DNA of 64,000 nucleotides from contig NC_088320.1 in NCBI RefSeq assembly GCF_910592395.1, positions 4,588,001 through 4,652,000 on the forward strand, read 5' to 3'. Made by a program: the position numbers and the translations under genes. Shown here piece by piece: positions 1-11,679 of this stretch. The DNA is from Lineus longissimus. Lineage: Eukaryota; Nemertea; Pilidiophora; Heteronemertea; Lineidae. The notes below the pieces were generated by a model, which had not been told where the DNA came from, searched no databases, and worked only from the letters and a program-made list of their open reading frames with translations. The stretch's first letter is position 1. Each line of letters begins with the position of its first letter.

Positions 1-3000
1 TGTGAATGGATGACGTTGGGATTTGATATTGCGGATCGGTAGACTGTTGTCTTGTGTAAGTATTTGCAGGTTTCTCAAAGCCATCATCATCACATCTACA
101 AGGTTTTGATACAACAGTTAATGCATGTACAGTGGTTTTTATAGTCCTCATTCCTTGACCATGCACAGCACATTGGGTTCAATCAATGCCAAGCAGCTCA
201 ACACTGATGCAAAACATTTTTTTCAGTTGAGCATAATAGTGGGTTTCTTGCACTATCATAAACAACCAGTGCAGTGTATAAAAATGTCTCGACCCACAAT
301 TCTTCTAACATTGTGTGTTTTCCATCTTGTCCCAATATTGCTGGATTTACAACACAAACCTTGCAAAAAATGATGCCAGGGACAATGTTCTTGCCAGTTC
401 CAATATTGCGAGGAGACATCCTCGGTTTGCCACGGTGTAAAGTGATATTTCCCATTGGTTTCTTGCACATTTTTTTAGTTCTGCGGGTCTCCACAGCTAG
501 AACACATTATAAAAACGATAGCTTCCTCCAAAACTTGATTGGAACATGCCACCACAAAGTCTGGGAATTTTTTCCGGAGGTAAACAAGCATCCTGGCCTT
601 GTGGTGTCAACAATAGGAATGGAATCAGGACAGAAAGTCAATATGCTCCAGTTTGAAAAAACTTTTTTGTTGCAACCTTAGGCGAGATAATTCATGTTCA
701 CAAAGCATGAAAGTTTGAGTATTGCAAAAATGGTAATATTTCATCTTCTCTGTTATTCATTCGGTATTGTGGGATCTGATCCTGTTGCTAAATTTGGAAA
801 GAAGTTTCCCCTTGTCGTTTCAAAGGTGCAGTGAGTCCGTTAGAAATGTAATAATGACAAACTTATCGCTCCGCCTTCTCATAAATACCAATGATTGCCA
901 TCTATCATTTCATTTTCAATTGGTTAGGTGTATAGTTCTATTTTCCCCTTGCAAAGGGCCTTTGAAATATACACCTCGGCAGAAGTAAACAAAAACTTTG
1001 AGACTTTGCATCTGGTTAAGAATGCGCATGCATAAAGTATACCTTGGTTATTGCTTGGTTTCCTTGGTTACTAATCAGTGAGCATGCATAACCAGATGAA
1101 AAGTCGGGCAGTTTTGTAGTGACTTCTGCTGACCGCAGTGCACTCCATGCAAAAATCCGACGATGGGTTAGTTGGGATGACAATGTAAAGTTTTGTATCA
1201 TATTTACTTTAAGAAATAATCTTTGCAAAGTTTTCAACTTAATTTCATGTAAGGTTTTCAAATTTTCCTCCAATATCAAGTTTTAATACCCTTAAAACCT
1301 TAAGTCTTTTGAACTAAATCTCTGTATTTGCCTACCCAAAGAAACGACTCAAATAAGATAATGTTCAATTTTAAGTTTCAACTCTTCTAAATAATCTTCA
1401 GAAATCTTACATGAGAAAATTAATACAAGACGAATTTTTAATTATGCTATATCTGCCACTTGTCTTCAGCAATTTAATAGTTTTAAAGTGAATGTGACAA
1501 AATTGAACTTAAACTTAAAACAGCAGGGCTCAGTACTATTTGTGTTGGCTTAAGAATTTTCAAGCATTTTGAAATGTTTTCCGATATCCAGCGTTGCCTT
1601 AGAACTTAAAAACCACCACAGCTTACCTTCAAGATTAAGTAAATCTGGCTGGGCGCTTTCACCACTGTACATCAAGTATAAAATTAATTGATAGGTCAAA
1701 CTGAAAGTAAATGACTTATTTGGGACAAAATTCAGTGTCCTTGATACAGAGGGTGTCCGTGGTAGAGGTGTCCGCTGAGGGAAGTTCCATTGTAGTTGGT
1801 ATACAAAATGTGAGTGGCCTTTAATGGATAGATGGTTGTCAGTTTGATGCAACCGAAGCATTGCTCCATGCCTCAGGTTCAGCTAATGAACACAAGTGAT
1901 GGAGAGAAACAACTCTTTAACAGACCAGGTTTCCTCGACATGTCTCTGGAGGCTTGGGTTTCCTCCTCCGTGTTCCGACAGATTTTCCAATAACCAAGAA
2001 ATACCAAAGCCAATAGTGTTATCGTTGACACTTGGGCCTCGATTTGGTCTTTGTGTAAGTTTTTTGTGTAAGTGGCTATAGATGAACCTCCCAGGAATGA
2101 GTGTTGTTTCAAATCACTTGGTGAATTGTAGAGTGCAGTCACATTCGATGACCCAACGAATGTTCCATGTTCCAACTTCCAATAAGTCCTCGAAGGAGTA
2201 TAGCCTACTAAGCCACTTATTTTTGTCTAACTTAACATTATGTTCAAATCTGACTTAACTTTTATTCTTGAGTTTTACAAGTTTGAAAACTAGAGAGATG
2301 GAATAAAAGTCTTCCAATATTACAACTGAATCATTTTTCTCCAAGCTATGAAAAAAGTGATGTTCCTCATTGTGGTCTGCAAATCCATTTTCTGATTAAA
2401 ACCCTACCTCGTTCCCTTGTTCCTCCGACACACAAGCCAATCCTTGTCCCCTGAAAAAAGCATGCCTATCTTGTAGCCCCGGAAGGTGCATTGACGTCGT
2501 TCGAAAGTTTTACACTGCAGAAAAATAAACAGCTGAAGGAGCTCGTGGTAGAAAAATAAGAAAAGAAACGATACTTTCAAAATTTGCGGGGATTAAACCG
2601 TGGAGATTTTTTCCACTGCGCCAGTTTGTCAGGACAAGGCTTCCTGTTGGTAGAGAGGATTACGGCCGCTGATTTCAGTTTTTGTTTTGAAAACCTTGAA
2701 AATTCTTTTGTGCGAGTTACGATTGTGAAATGCGATATATTTGGTCAGTGTTTTTATCCGGCTTGGTCTGGCTTAAAGTGTCAGCATCTGTTGAAGTGGT
2801 CCCATAAATTTGCTGGAAAAGTTCTGTTGAAATGGCGGAAATCTTTTTCATTGTTTTAATATAATCCACTTTGCATGAACAAATAATTATTATCTAGGTC
2901 ACATCATAAAATGCCTCCGATGTTTTTTTTACTATGTTAGCTGCATTTGATGGAAAAATCTTGTAAATAAGTCTTAAAGTCTTTAGACCATAATTAATTT

Positions 3001-4200
3001 CATGTTATTTGTTTGTGTTCTGGACATCTTTATGACCATATCGTTGATTATTCTTATCGAATATCTATTTAACACTAAATTCACCCAAAGTTATATCCAA
3101 TAAACCGTTCCAAAGAAAAGAAGCTATTTGGTGTAATGTCGAAAATGTTCACACTATTTATCATCTTTAAGCTTTTTTTGGTGGAAAATTCTGTGTACAG
3201 ATATTGCCATATTGGTAACCATTACAAAGGAATGGCAGCCCAACAGTCAAATGAATGAGGATGAATTCAACAATCCTATAAAACCACAGTGAAAATATCA
3301 CTTAAGGCTTGATGGAAGCTAAACTAAAAATTATGTATGACCGGTGAAAAAAGGATAATTCTCGATGCATCTTTTAGTTTTGGAAATTTGACAAAGAGGT
3401 TGATGGACTTAGTATCAGGTACTTGTACTTGTCCGCCATATTGTAGGGAGGGTAAATTTCTCTGACAGTGAACTCCTCCTGCCTTACTACAATTTTTCAA
3501 TACATAATGCTTTCAGAAAGTCATGTTATTGTCTTTTTCAAAGTGGCTATTCGAAGTTGTCGAGCGGTGTATGTGAAAAATATAAGACAGGCTATTGATG
3601 TGTTGAAAAAGTTTACAAATCACCGAACACAATGAAAAATAAATGGAAAATTCTTATGGATAACTTTGTGACTCAAGAATGACCAAAATAGGGCTAATGT
3701 ATGTTTGGTATGCAGAATGATCAAAGATTTTTGGAATTTCAAGTTACAATGTTTTTGATCGCTTTGAACAAAACCAGATGAACTTATCTTTTCACCTGAG
3801 CAAGTGTAAGAAATCGCCCTCTTCCATATCATGAGTTGCCCCGAAATAATAATCAACTTTATGCAGCCAACTTGACAAAAACATCCAGCTATCGTCCACG
3901 TTGTTTAATTGGGCATTCTCTCTAAAGAACGTTACGTCTTTCTCTGTAGAACAACCGTCAAAAATCTTCGCTTTTCAAAAAAATTCCAGAACTCACATCA
4001 AAGACAACAATGACTCATCCTAGTTTAGCCACATGCTCAGCGCACGGACTGAAGTCGTGTTTTTTCCACAGACTACCCTTTTATTTCACCGTCGATAAAA
4101 ATACGAAGTTATCTGTTACAAAACAGATCCCTCCTTTGCCAACGTTTTTCGTCGTTACGTCGTTGAGTGTAAGTAGCCGGATCGTTTGAGGTGCCTGGGA
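1..4200. other. Gene-poor, AT-rich stretch
   Basis: I see no convincing gene. Open frames are short, overlap on both strands and show no protein family I recognise. Around 1,715-1,800 there is a degenerate copy of the 'rate of gtgtcc...gaggtgtcc' repeat that is better preserved at 62,345-62,480. Weak coding exons of an unknown gene cannot be excluded. Confidence 0.5.
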
Positions 4201-4218
4201 CGATCGCAAAGTTTTTCC

Positions 4219-4462
4219 AGCCTTTCTCTTCAAGAGAGTTCCGAGCCAGTGTGTGTCGTTTTCTCCGGTGCGATGGTATTGTCAGGGTACCCTGCTGAGT
4301 AAGATATTTGTGTGTGCCTTTGGTGAGGTGACCTTTGTGGACACTGGTATTTCGCATTATCAGAACGTAACCTTTCCCTGCTTTCTGCGGAAGGGAGATC
4401 TCCGTTCTCCCTCTTTCCGAGAGTTCCAAGTGAGTGTGTGCTCGTTTTCCTCGTGCAGTGGC
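4219..4462. repeat. Degenerate two-copy tandem repeat
   Basis: Two related segments of about 55 bp lie roughly 185 bp apart (4219-4274 and 4409-4462). Both contain 'agagttcc', then a 'gtgtgtg' stretch, then 'cgttttc' and a closing 'gcgatgg' or 'gcagtgg'. They are clearly related by eye but diverged. No function is evident, and the flanking sequence has no recognisable gene. Confidence 0.5.
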
Positions 4463-4469
4463 TCGGCAG

Positions 4470-6940
4470 GAAGGGTATTTTCGTCAGTGAAACAAAATCT
4501 GCCCAAAAAATTACGAACTATTTCGAAAACGTTTTGTTCGAATAAAAAAAAACAACCCAACTAAATGAAAGAAAAACTTACCAAGGTCTTCCTTTAGATG
4601 GGAATTCTCTTTATTTATGTTTATTTCTCCAATTTCAAACGATGGGAAAATGCTTGCTTCTCAAGACCTGTGTGCCCCTGTGTCCACAACCAACTTTAGG
4701 TCCGTTTTTTAAAGACAATTTGGGATGACCATTTTGCTCTTAGAATAACAATACCCACATTTTCAAGATAATTTGGCAAAAGTTTCTAACGAGTCTGTTT
4801 CCTCAGACCCAATATATAGCTCAGTTATCATTCGGATTCGTTACACAATAACCTTATTGAAAACTACAATGAGAATGACAAAAAATTCAGTAATTCATTT
4901 GATAGGGAAAAAATGTGGGCAAACAATGAGGCAAATAATACATTGCACCATCCCACGGACCCGATATTTTTATAAATTGTGGCAGGGCAACCTGAGTAAT
5001 AATATGTCATTGTATTTCTGGAAGATGGGTCAGTTTGAGCCCCATGGCATGAAATGGCGGGTCAGTCTTCCTGCTGAAATAGGTGTCCTCAAAAAAGTTC
5101 ATTCATGATAATCTTGTGTTGAAAAAAATGGTGGTTTTGAGTTGAAAACTTTGTTCAAACAATCGTAGTGAAGCAAAGAGCCTATAGCGAAATTTATGGT
5201 CGATCGATCCCACGACCCACTGTCCTTTAAAACTTATGTCGGCTGACCCTAGATTGTAGTTTGCCTTGTTTCTCTGAGAAGATTGGTCAGTGAGCATGAG
5301 CCATAAACCTCTAATGGCTCGCCCATGCACCCTTGGGGATTTTAATTGTCCCCATATATTTCTGATGCATTGTTTGGTCCCGACAAACTCTTGAACAAAC
5401 AATATCATGACAAAATTTCGCGTGCGCATACTAAGCCATTGGCCATATCAAACTGTCCTCATCGAAGTTCATATCACGATCTAATCGTTTCCAAAATAAA
5501 TAGTTGAAAACTCCTGCTTTTGTTGAAGCTCTTTAAAATGGATGTCGAAATATTGTCATTATGACATGCGTTCGATATAATCTGCTTGTCTTCCAAGGAA
5601 AATTTTACAATTTTGTAGTTTTCGAAATGGTTCATAATCTAGCATTGGCAAAAGGGCGAACGTTTGGATTAGCCTTTACAAAGGACACACAAGACACTAT
5701 CTGTGGTACTTATATCCCTAGACAACATGTGGTGTTTTTTTCAGGTTGCGTTTATCACTGCCTTTTGGGCATTCAACGCTCAAAAACACTTCAAGAATTC
5801 AGGCCTAGCTGTTTTCAGAGAAAAAGACCCTGGTTTGAAACTACAAAGTGAAATTGGATGTGACCCCAGGCAAGGGTATATGTCTGGGTTTGTTTGGTTC
5901 TCGCTGGTATATTTTATGTTTATTTATTTTGTATCCTATCTAGTCTGTTAAAGGTATTATGTCATGTATGCATCAAAACCAAGAAATGACCTCTGCTGTT
6001 GTAGTTGTAGTTATCTCTAAGCACAATCGGAAATTTTGAATTGTTAAAGGGACAACTTGGGTGTGGGATTTTGTAGCCAATAATGTGCCTGCTCATCACT
6101 ATGTGCCGCCACATGTACTATTACAATTTCAATGATCCTGTGATGCCCTAATTGTCCCTTTAAACTATGTGAATGTTGTTGAAATGAAGATGTGTTCTGG
6201 TAATAATCCTACTTTTCAAAACCCAGTTATTCATTTCCCTGTTATTGAATCAGCCTGTACCATGTGCCTTAATATAAATGTCCCGTGTTTTTATTCTGTG
6301 TTTTATGGCAAAGTGACAAAAAATATATGCCATACATGTAGCTGGGAGGAATGATGTGAAAATAAAACGTAGCCTTGATTTCATTGCTGGCCTTGGCTCG
6401 ATCAAATGGGGTTAGAGATAAAACTAATATATGATCTTAGTCAGGCTGCAAAGGTTGTGAAGAATAGTAGTTGTATAGATTTTTTGAAAGTTTGAAATAA
6501 AAATGTCCAAATAATGTGAGGTAATATGATTTTTTTTCTCAGAAGAAGCTTATTCGTATAATATTTATGCATGATAGTCACAGACAAACGATAATCTGAT
6601 AAAATGCATTTCTTGGCTGTAATGAATCATTAAGTTGGAGATCTAGATCATGTGCCCACTCAAGTTATACAAGTATATCCCAAATCCAATTATTGTATAT
6701 CCAGATGACTTCTGGGCTATAATTGTTAATTGAGCCATCTTACCTTATTTCATTAATAATTTTTCATATGGGCATAATTTTCAATTTATTAATTTATTGT
6801 AGAAAGGTAGTCACAAGATGGTGTTAACGACTAAGTCGTTTTTCTGTTCGTTTTCTTTCCATTAAATGATTTTTCAAGGATTCAACCTAAAAGCTTTTTG
6901 TATCTGTTCAACTGTTGAGGAGTAATAGGACTTCGTTGGA
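4470..6940. other. Gene-poor stretch
   Basis: No recognisable gene or RNA. The sequence is AT-rich, and the short open frames on both strands lack family resemblance and splice context. Confidence 0.45.
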
Positions 6941-6945
6941 TTTCC

Positions 6946-7660
6946 AAGATGGCGGCCATATTTGTCATGGGATTTGAATGAAAATTAGCGATATTGATAA
7001 GAGTACATAGATACATAATCGCATTAAGTTTGGTTGCAATCCGATCATTAGTTTCGGAGTAACAGGACTTTTTTTAATTTTCAAAATGGCGGCCATATTG
7101 GTCAATGGATTTGACTGAAAATCAAGGATGTTGTAAAGAGTACATAGATATACAATCACATGAAATTTGGTTGCAATCCGACTTTGTTTAATTTTCAAGA
7201 TGGCCGCCTGGCGGCCATATTTGAAGTCCGAGCGGGACAGATTTTTGAGATAGAATAGAGGGTCCCTAGATATATGTCCTCACAAGTTTAGAACCTTCTA
7301 GCTCAAATAAAAACGAAACGTGCCATCTATCAGTGATTTAGTAAACTTTGACCTCTGTGACCTTGAAAAGTCAGTCAAATCAAAAACCCGGGGGATATTT
7401 CATTTACTCTTATTAGATACACCCACCATGTAAATTTCGTCACTCTGCGTACAACCATTTGCTTCAAAAAGTCGAAAAACCAATTTCCAAGATTGCCGCC
7501 TGGAAGCCAGAAAGTAGGCATATCGCGAAAAAGAAAAATATATCTGAGCATATTGCCAAAAGCTACCATAACACCAAGTTTTAGACATCTAGCCCTAGTG
7601 GTGACGAAACGTGCTCCGCTAGACGACGCCGGACGCCGAAGGTGAGCTAATAATTAATTG
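6946..7660. repeat. Dispersed repeat block with 'atggcggccatatt' units
   Basis: At least three units, each carrying 'atggcggccata' or a variant (6946, about 7084, about 7197), alternate with shared text such as 'gagtacatagata', 'ggttgcaatccga' and 'agtaacaggact'. The unit is about 115-140 bp and imperfect. The block continues into a GC-richer tail ending around 7,600-7,650 ('gacgacgccggacgccgaag', then 'gtgagcta'). Sequence of this style is often dispersed in marine-invertebrate genomes, which suggests a transposon-derived element. I found no transposase frame. Confidence 0.6.
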
Positions 7661-8925
7661 ATGCTAAAGCGAAATATCGATATCAGTGCTAATTAACCAT
7701 TTATTCTTCTTAATATCACGAAATGACAACTTGGACATGTTCTCAAAATATTAACATTTTTGGAAAATTTTCTCGATTACATGGAAGACAATGTCAGTCT
7801 GAGCACTGAACCAAGATTAGGGGTGAAAACATCAAAGTCCAGTTGATTGAGAGGAAATATCGTTTTCGTGATATTTTCAAGAACTACTGCCAAACCAGCA
7901 TTAATATCAAAATTTCGCTTTAACATCTATCAGATTATGTATCTATCATCAATAACCTGCATTTTCAGCGATATATCACGCACAGTTTGCGGATGCAGAC
8001 CACTTTAAAAATGCCTTGTACCCAGTTCATACAGGCTTTTCAGGCCTATACATTCATGCCAATGGTTGGTCATATGGGCCCTGGATCCAAGGCCCCTTTT
8101 TGAGTTTGATGGCAGAAATTTGCAAAAGTTTACCAAATTTTTGAAAAACCATGAAGCGGTTGGAATTTTGAGCTGATTTTTGCATTCAGCATCTGTACGA
8201 CATCAACAACTGCATTGACAGTGTTTTATTGGTTCTGACATGTCTAGATATCAATAATAACAACATATCATTTAGTGTCATTTTTGGATGGATTTTCAGG
8301 GCAAAGACGAGCGAAGCTAAGATTCTGAAAATTTTGGAACGTAATAATAGATACATAATCTGATTGATGCTAAAGTGAAATATCGATATCAATGCTAATT
8401 AACCATTTATTCTTCAAAATATCACGAAATTACAACTTGGACATGTTCTCAAAATATCAACATTTTTGGAAAATTTCTCGATGACATGGAAGACAATGTC
8501 AGTCTGAGTTCTGAACCAAAATTAGGGGTGAAAACATCAAAGTCCAGTTGATTGAGAGGAAATATCGTTTTCGTGATATTTTGAAGAATTACTGCCAAAC
8601 CAGCAGTAATATAAAAAATTCGCTTTAACATCTATCAGATTATATATCTATCATCAATAACCTGCATTTTCAGCGTTATATCACGCATAGTTTGCGGATG
8701 CAGACCACTTTAAAAATACCTTGTACCCAGGTCTTACAGGCTTTTCAGTCCTATACATTCATGCCAATGGTTGGTCATATGGGCCCTGGATCCAAGGCCC
8801 CTTTTTGAGTTTGATGGCAGAATTTTGCAAGATTTACTAAATTTTTGAAAAACCATGAAGCGGTTGGAATTTTGAGCTGATTTTTGCATGCAGCATCTGT
8901 ACGACATCAACAACTGCATTGGGAG
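7660..8925. repeat. ~700-bp direct duplication containing fold-back arms
   Basis: Copy A (about 7660-8215) and copy B (about 8363-8920) are near-identical over roughly 550 bp. Both start 'gatgctaaag(c/t)gaaatatcgatatc' and end 'tctgtacgacatcaacaact'. Within each copy the first ~75 bp recurs inverted about 200 bp further on ('aaatttcgctttaacatc'), and 'cagattatgtatctat' is present in both orientations. This indicates a fold-back or MITE-like element duplicated in tandem. There is no coding capacity. The copies differ at only a few percent of positions, so the duplication is fairly young. Confidence 0.75.
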
Positions 8926-9035
8926 GTACATGTACCTGGGGGTAATTCCGCATTTTCCTTGTTCTCTTCGTCAGATGTGACACTCGTGGAATGGTCGGAG
9001 AGGACAAGAGCTGTCTCTGGAGTTCTGGTTGTCAA

Positions 9036-9311
9036 CTAATTCTTGGGAGGTACCTGGAGGCGACTTCGCGACTTTTCTGCGCCAGCCAATTTATCGGGTT
9101 TGGCGTGGTGCATGTCGGGTACCAATTTGAAGCCAAGTATAACAAACTGAACCATGCTCAGTAGAATTACGATTACAGACGTAAAGCTGAACGAAGAAGT
9201 CATCATTTGATCTTCGTTTTGAACAACGGTCAGTAGTGTTCCATGACAGTTTCCTGGCAAAAACTCGGACGCAAACAAAGTCGAGATACAAAGGCAAAAT
9301 GCCAGTTCCAT
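9036..9311 (-). CDS. Possible small membrane protein (ORF only)
   Basis: I do not recognise this ORF. From an ATG at 9311 (an alternative in-frame ATG lies at 9335) the minus strand stays open for about 91 codons. The product starts with a hydrophobic signal-like segment (MELAFCLCISTLFASEF). After a polar linker comes a second hydrophobic stretch of about 20 residues (residues ~48-68, including VIVILLSMVQFVILGF), followed by a Lys/Arg-rich tail. That topology would fit a tiny type I membrane protein. Another minus frame overlaps it and is also open, and no splice, promoter or homology evidence supports it. It may be a chance ORF. Confidence 0.2.
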   Translation of the reverse strand: MELAFCLCISTLFASEFLPGNCHGTLLTVVQNEDQMMTSSFSFTSVIVILLSMVQFVILGFKLVPDMHHAKPDKLAGAEKSRSRLQVPPKN

Positions 9312-9659
9312 TGCCGGAGGTCTTGATGCAATCATGCAAAGTTCAATCTTTTTTGTCTATCAAGAATTCACTCGTCAAAATGCTGCTTCTCTGTGTATGC
9401 GTTGCTATGGTTATAGAACACTGGGATTAAAAGAATGGCGACAAATCGTAACTCGGCACCGCCGACTCTCAGAGAGCGAGATTTTTATTTTTTTATTTCT
9501 TCGCCCGGCGTTGGCCATCTCAACGAACGTAAAGATCAACTTCTTTTCCCATTTTGACTTGCGTATACTTTACAGAAATCGCCCCGGGCTTCAGGAGATA
9601 CTCAAAGGCGATGTATCGGGACTGTCGTCTGCATAAAGGCTTCTCGGCCCGTTTTTCTC

Positions 9660-11260
9660 ACCCTGAAGATGACTGGGCTCTCGTCAGAGCGCGAGAGGCC
9701 CGAGGCTACGACAAGTCATCTTGAAACACAAACAACGCGCTCGGTCCGAGTCAATCGCGACTGACTGGGCAAGTTTAAGATGCTAGTTTGGGTATTTTCA
9801 CCTAAGACGTCATAATATTGTCAGGTTACTGGCCTATTTTACGTAAATAAAACTTTCTTCAGGAATGGTCTACATTAAGATCTGGCACACTGTGGCCTAC
9901 ACATTTGCTCATACATTGTACCTTTATATTTTATACTACGTGGTATAAGATTAGCGTTATCCTATGGTTCAAACATCTGGTTCAAATGATTATTTTTCCT
10001 CATGTCTTTTTTTCATTTTTTCATCACGGCCGATATAGTAGGCTTATACAGCAGCAGCAGCCATCTTGCAAGTTGGGGGAGATAAATTCACTCATGAGAC
10101 AAATACAGCTTTCGCCCTTGAACCAAACTTTCAACTTCGTCCTGAGTATTAAAGAAGATGTAAATTATGAATTACAGTATACGATATAAATCTTTCTCCA
10201 AGGGTTAATCATGCGCGGCAAACTCAACTCCATTTCGGATCCTTCTCGATCATCTAACATCGCTAACATCGCAAGCCTCTCTCTCTTCCTGTCTGCCTAG
10301 CGAGCTACACCATCAGTTTCGAGAGAAAAAACCCGCACCATCTATCTCTGTTGCAACATAGTACAGAGCGATGCCGCACTATTGCATCGGCATAGAAAAA
10401 CACCTCAATCGTTCTAGCGCAGAGGCAAAAACTTCGTGCTACCCTGGGATTTTCCAACCGAGCGCCGAGTCACTTCAGAAGCGCTGAAAAACTCTCGCTT
10501 TGCAAATTTATTTGGCGTAGGCTGGCGGGAAAAAACTTAAGGCAGTTCTGTTTATTTTTTGGCCTCCCTCCGCTGTGTTCGACGGTTCGGCACGCTTGGA
10601 GAGTGACCTTTTTGCTTAGTTTTCTTCACAATCTTGATATTGGATCTGCAGATTAATTTGAGGGGTGAGATGTAGAAAGCGTGCTGGATAAGAAAACGGT
10701 ATTTTTTGGAAAGCGATCGGCATTCTTAAAGGCATCGGTACACAGAAGGCACAGATGAAGCTTATTATTCACGGGTTGACTGTAGAACGACGCGTCAACA
10801 ATTTCTACGCACGGCGTGACATGGATCGCCGCGATCTGGTTAAAATTATCCACCTAAAGTTGCCAGGATTGTCGATAGCTAATATAGGAACCTTATTTGG
10901 TAAAATGAATCCATGGTATCTTATAGAGCTTATGCGCTTTCCATTCAAACTCGATATTCTTTTGAACCTTAACGCATGGAAAGCGATGCGTCAGTCACAA
11001 CGCCTATCTTAGGCCGTTTGGTTTACAATCTTCATAACCAAAAACTGTAGAGTCAATGTTAATGAAACCTTAACGTGTTTATTCCTTTATGGTTCCTGGT
11101 ACCACGCCTTGTCGCGAGAGGGGACGCTTTTGCTTGTGATACACAGTCTGGTTATTCTTTTTCATCGCCTCGGTTAATAGCTTGGCTGTTGTACCACTTG
11201 GCTGAAAGTGAGTGATGATAGGGTGCTTAACGTGAGAAAGATACATACGCAGCTTAAAGT
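9660..11260. other. No recognisable gene
   Basis: Short open frames occur on both strands, but none has family resemblance, a plausible splice context or length above about 95 codons. I see no RNA gene. Confidence 0.45.
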
Positions 11261-11266
11261 CCCCTT

Positions 11267-11672
11267 AAGCCCGTTACACACGAGGGACTTCTCACCAACT
11301 TAGTTGGTTTTAAAATTAAGAACAGGTGCACAGGTGACTGGAAGTTGAGAGTCGTTCACCCACTCACACGAAAGACATAATCCCAGCAATATTTAGGTCC
11401 TGCACTATATTTAGTCTATAAAGATAAAGAGTCAAAATATGGCCCAACTATGTTGTTGACTGAATCACACGGGGAAATTTCTACCCCACACTCCTTATAT
11501 AAACAAAAAAATCCTTATATAAACAAAAGATGTCGTTGAGAAATAGAACAAGTCGGTAGTGCAGCCAGCAACTCCAACTAATCGGGCAAAGTATTAGTTA
11601 CCTGGTCTGGATTCCTGTTATGAATTAAAATTCCAACTAAGTTGGTGAGAAGTCCCTCGTGTGTAACGGGCT
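11267..11672. mobile_element. MITE-like element with 41-bp terminal inverted repeats
   Basis: The left end begins 'agcccgttacacacgaggga' and the right end is its exact reverse complement. The two ends match over about 41 bp, with similarity fading into 'aaaattaa'. The element is about 405 bp, has no transposase frame, and is flanked on both sides by TTA. A 3-bp TTA target duplication with long inverted ends fits a non-autonomous PIF/Harbinger-type element (TWA target sites). The superfamily assignment is inference. The interior carries a small 'ccttatataaacaaa' tandem duplication. Confidence 0.85.
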
Positions 11673-11679
11673 TTACTGA

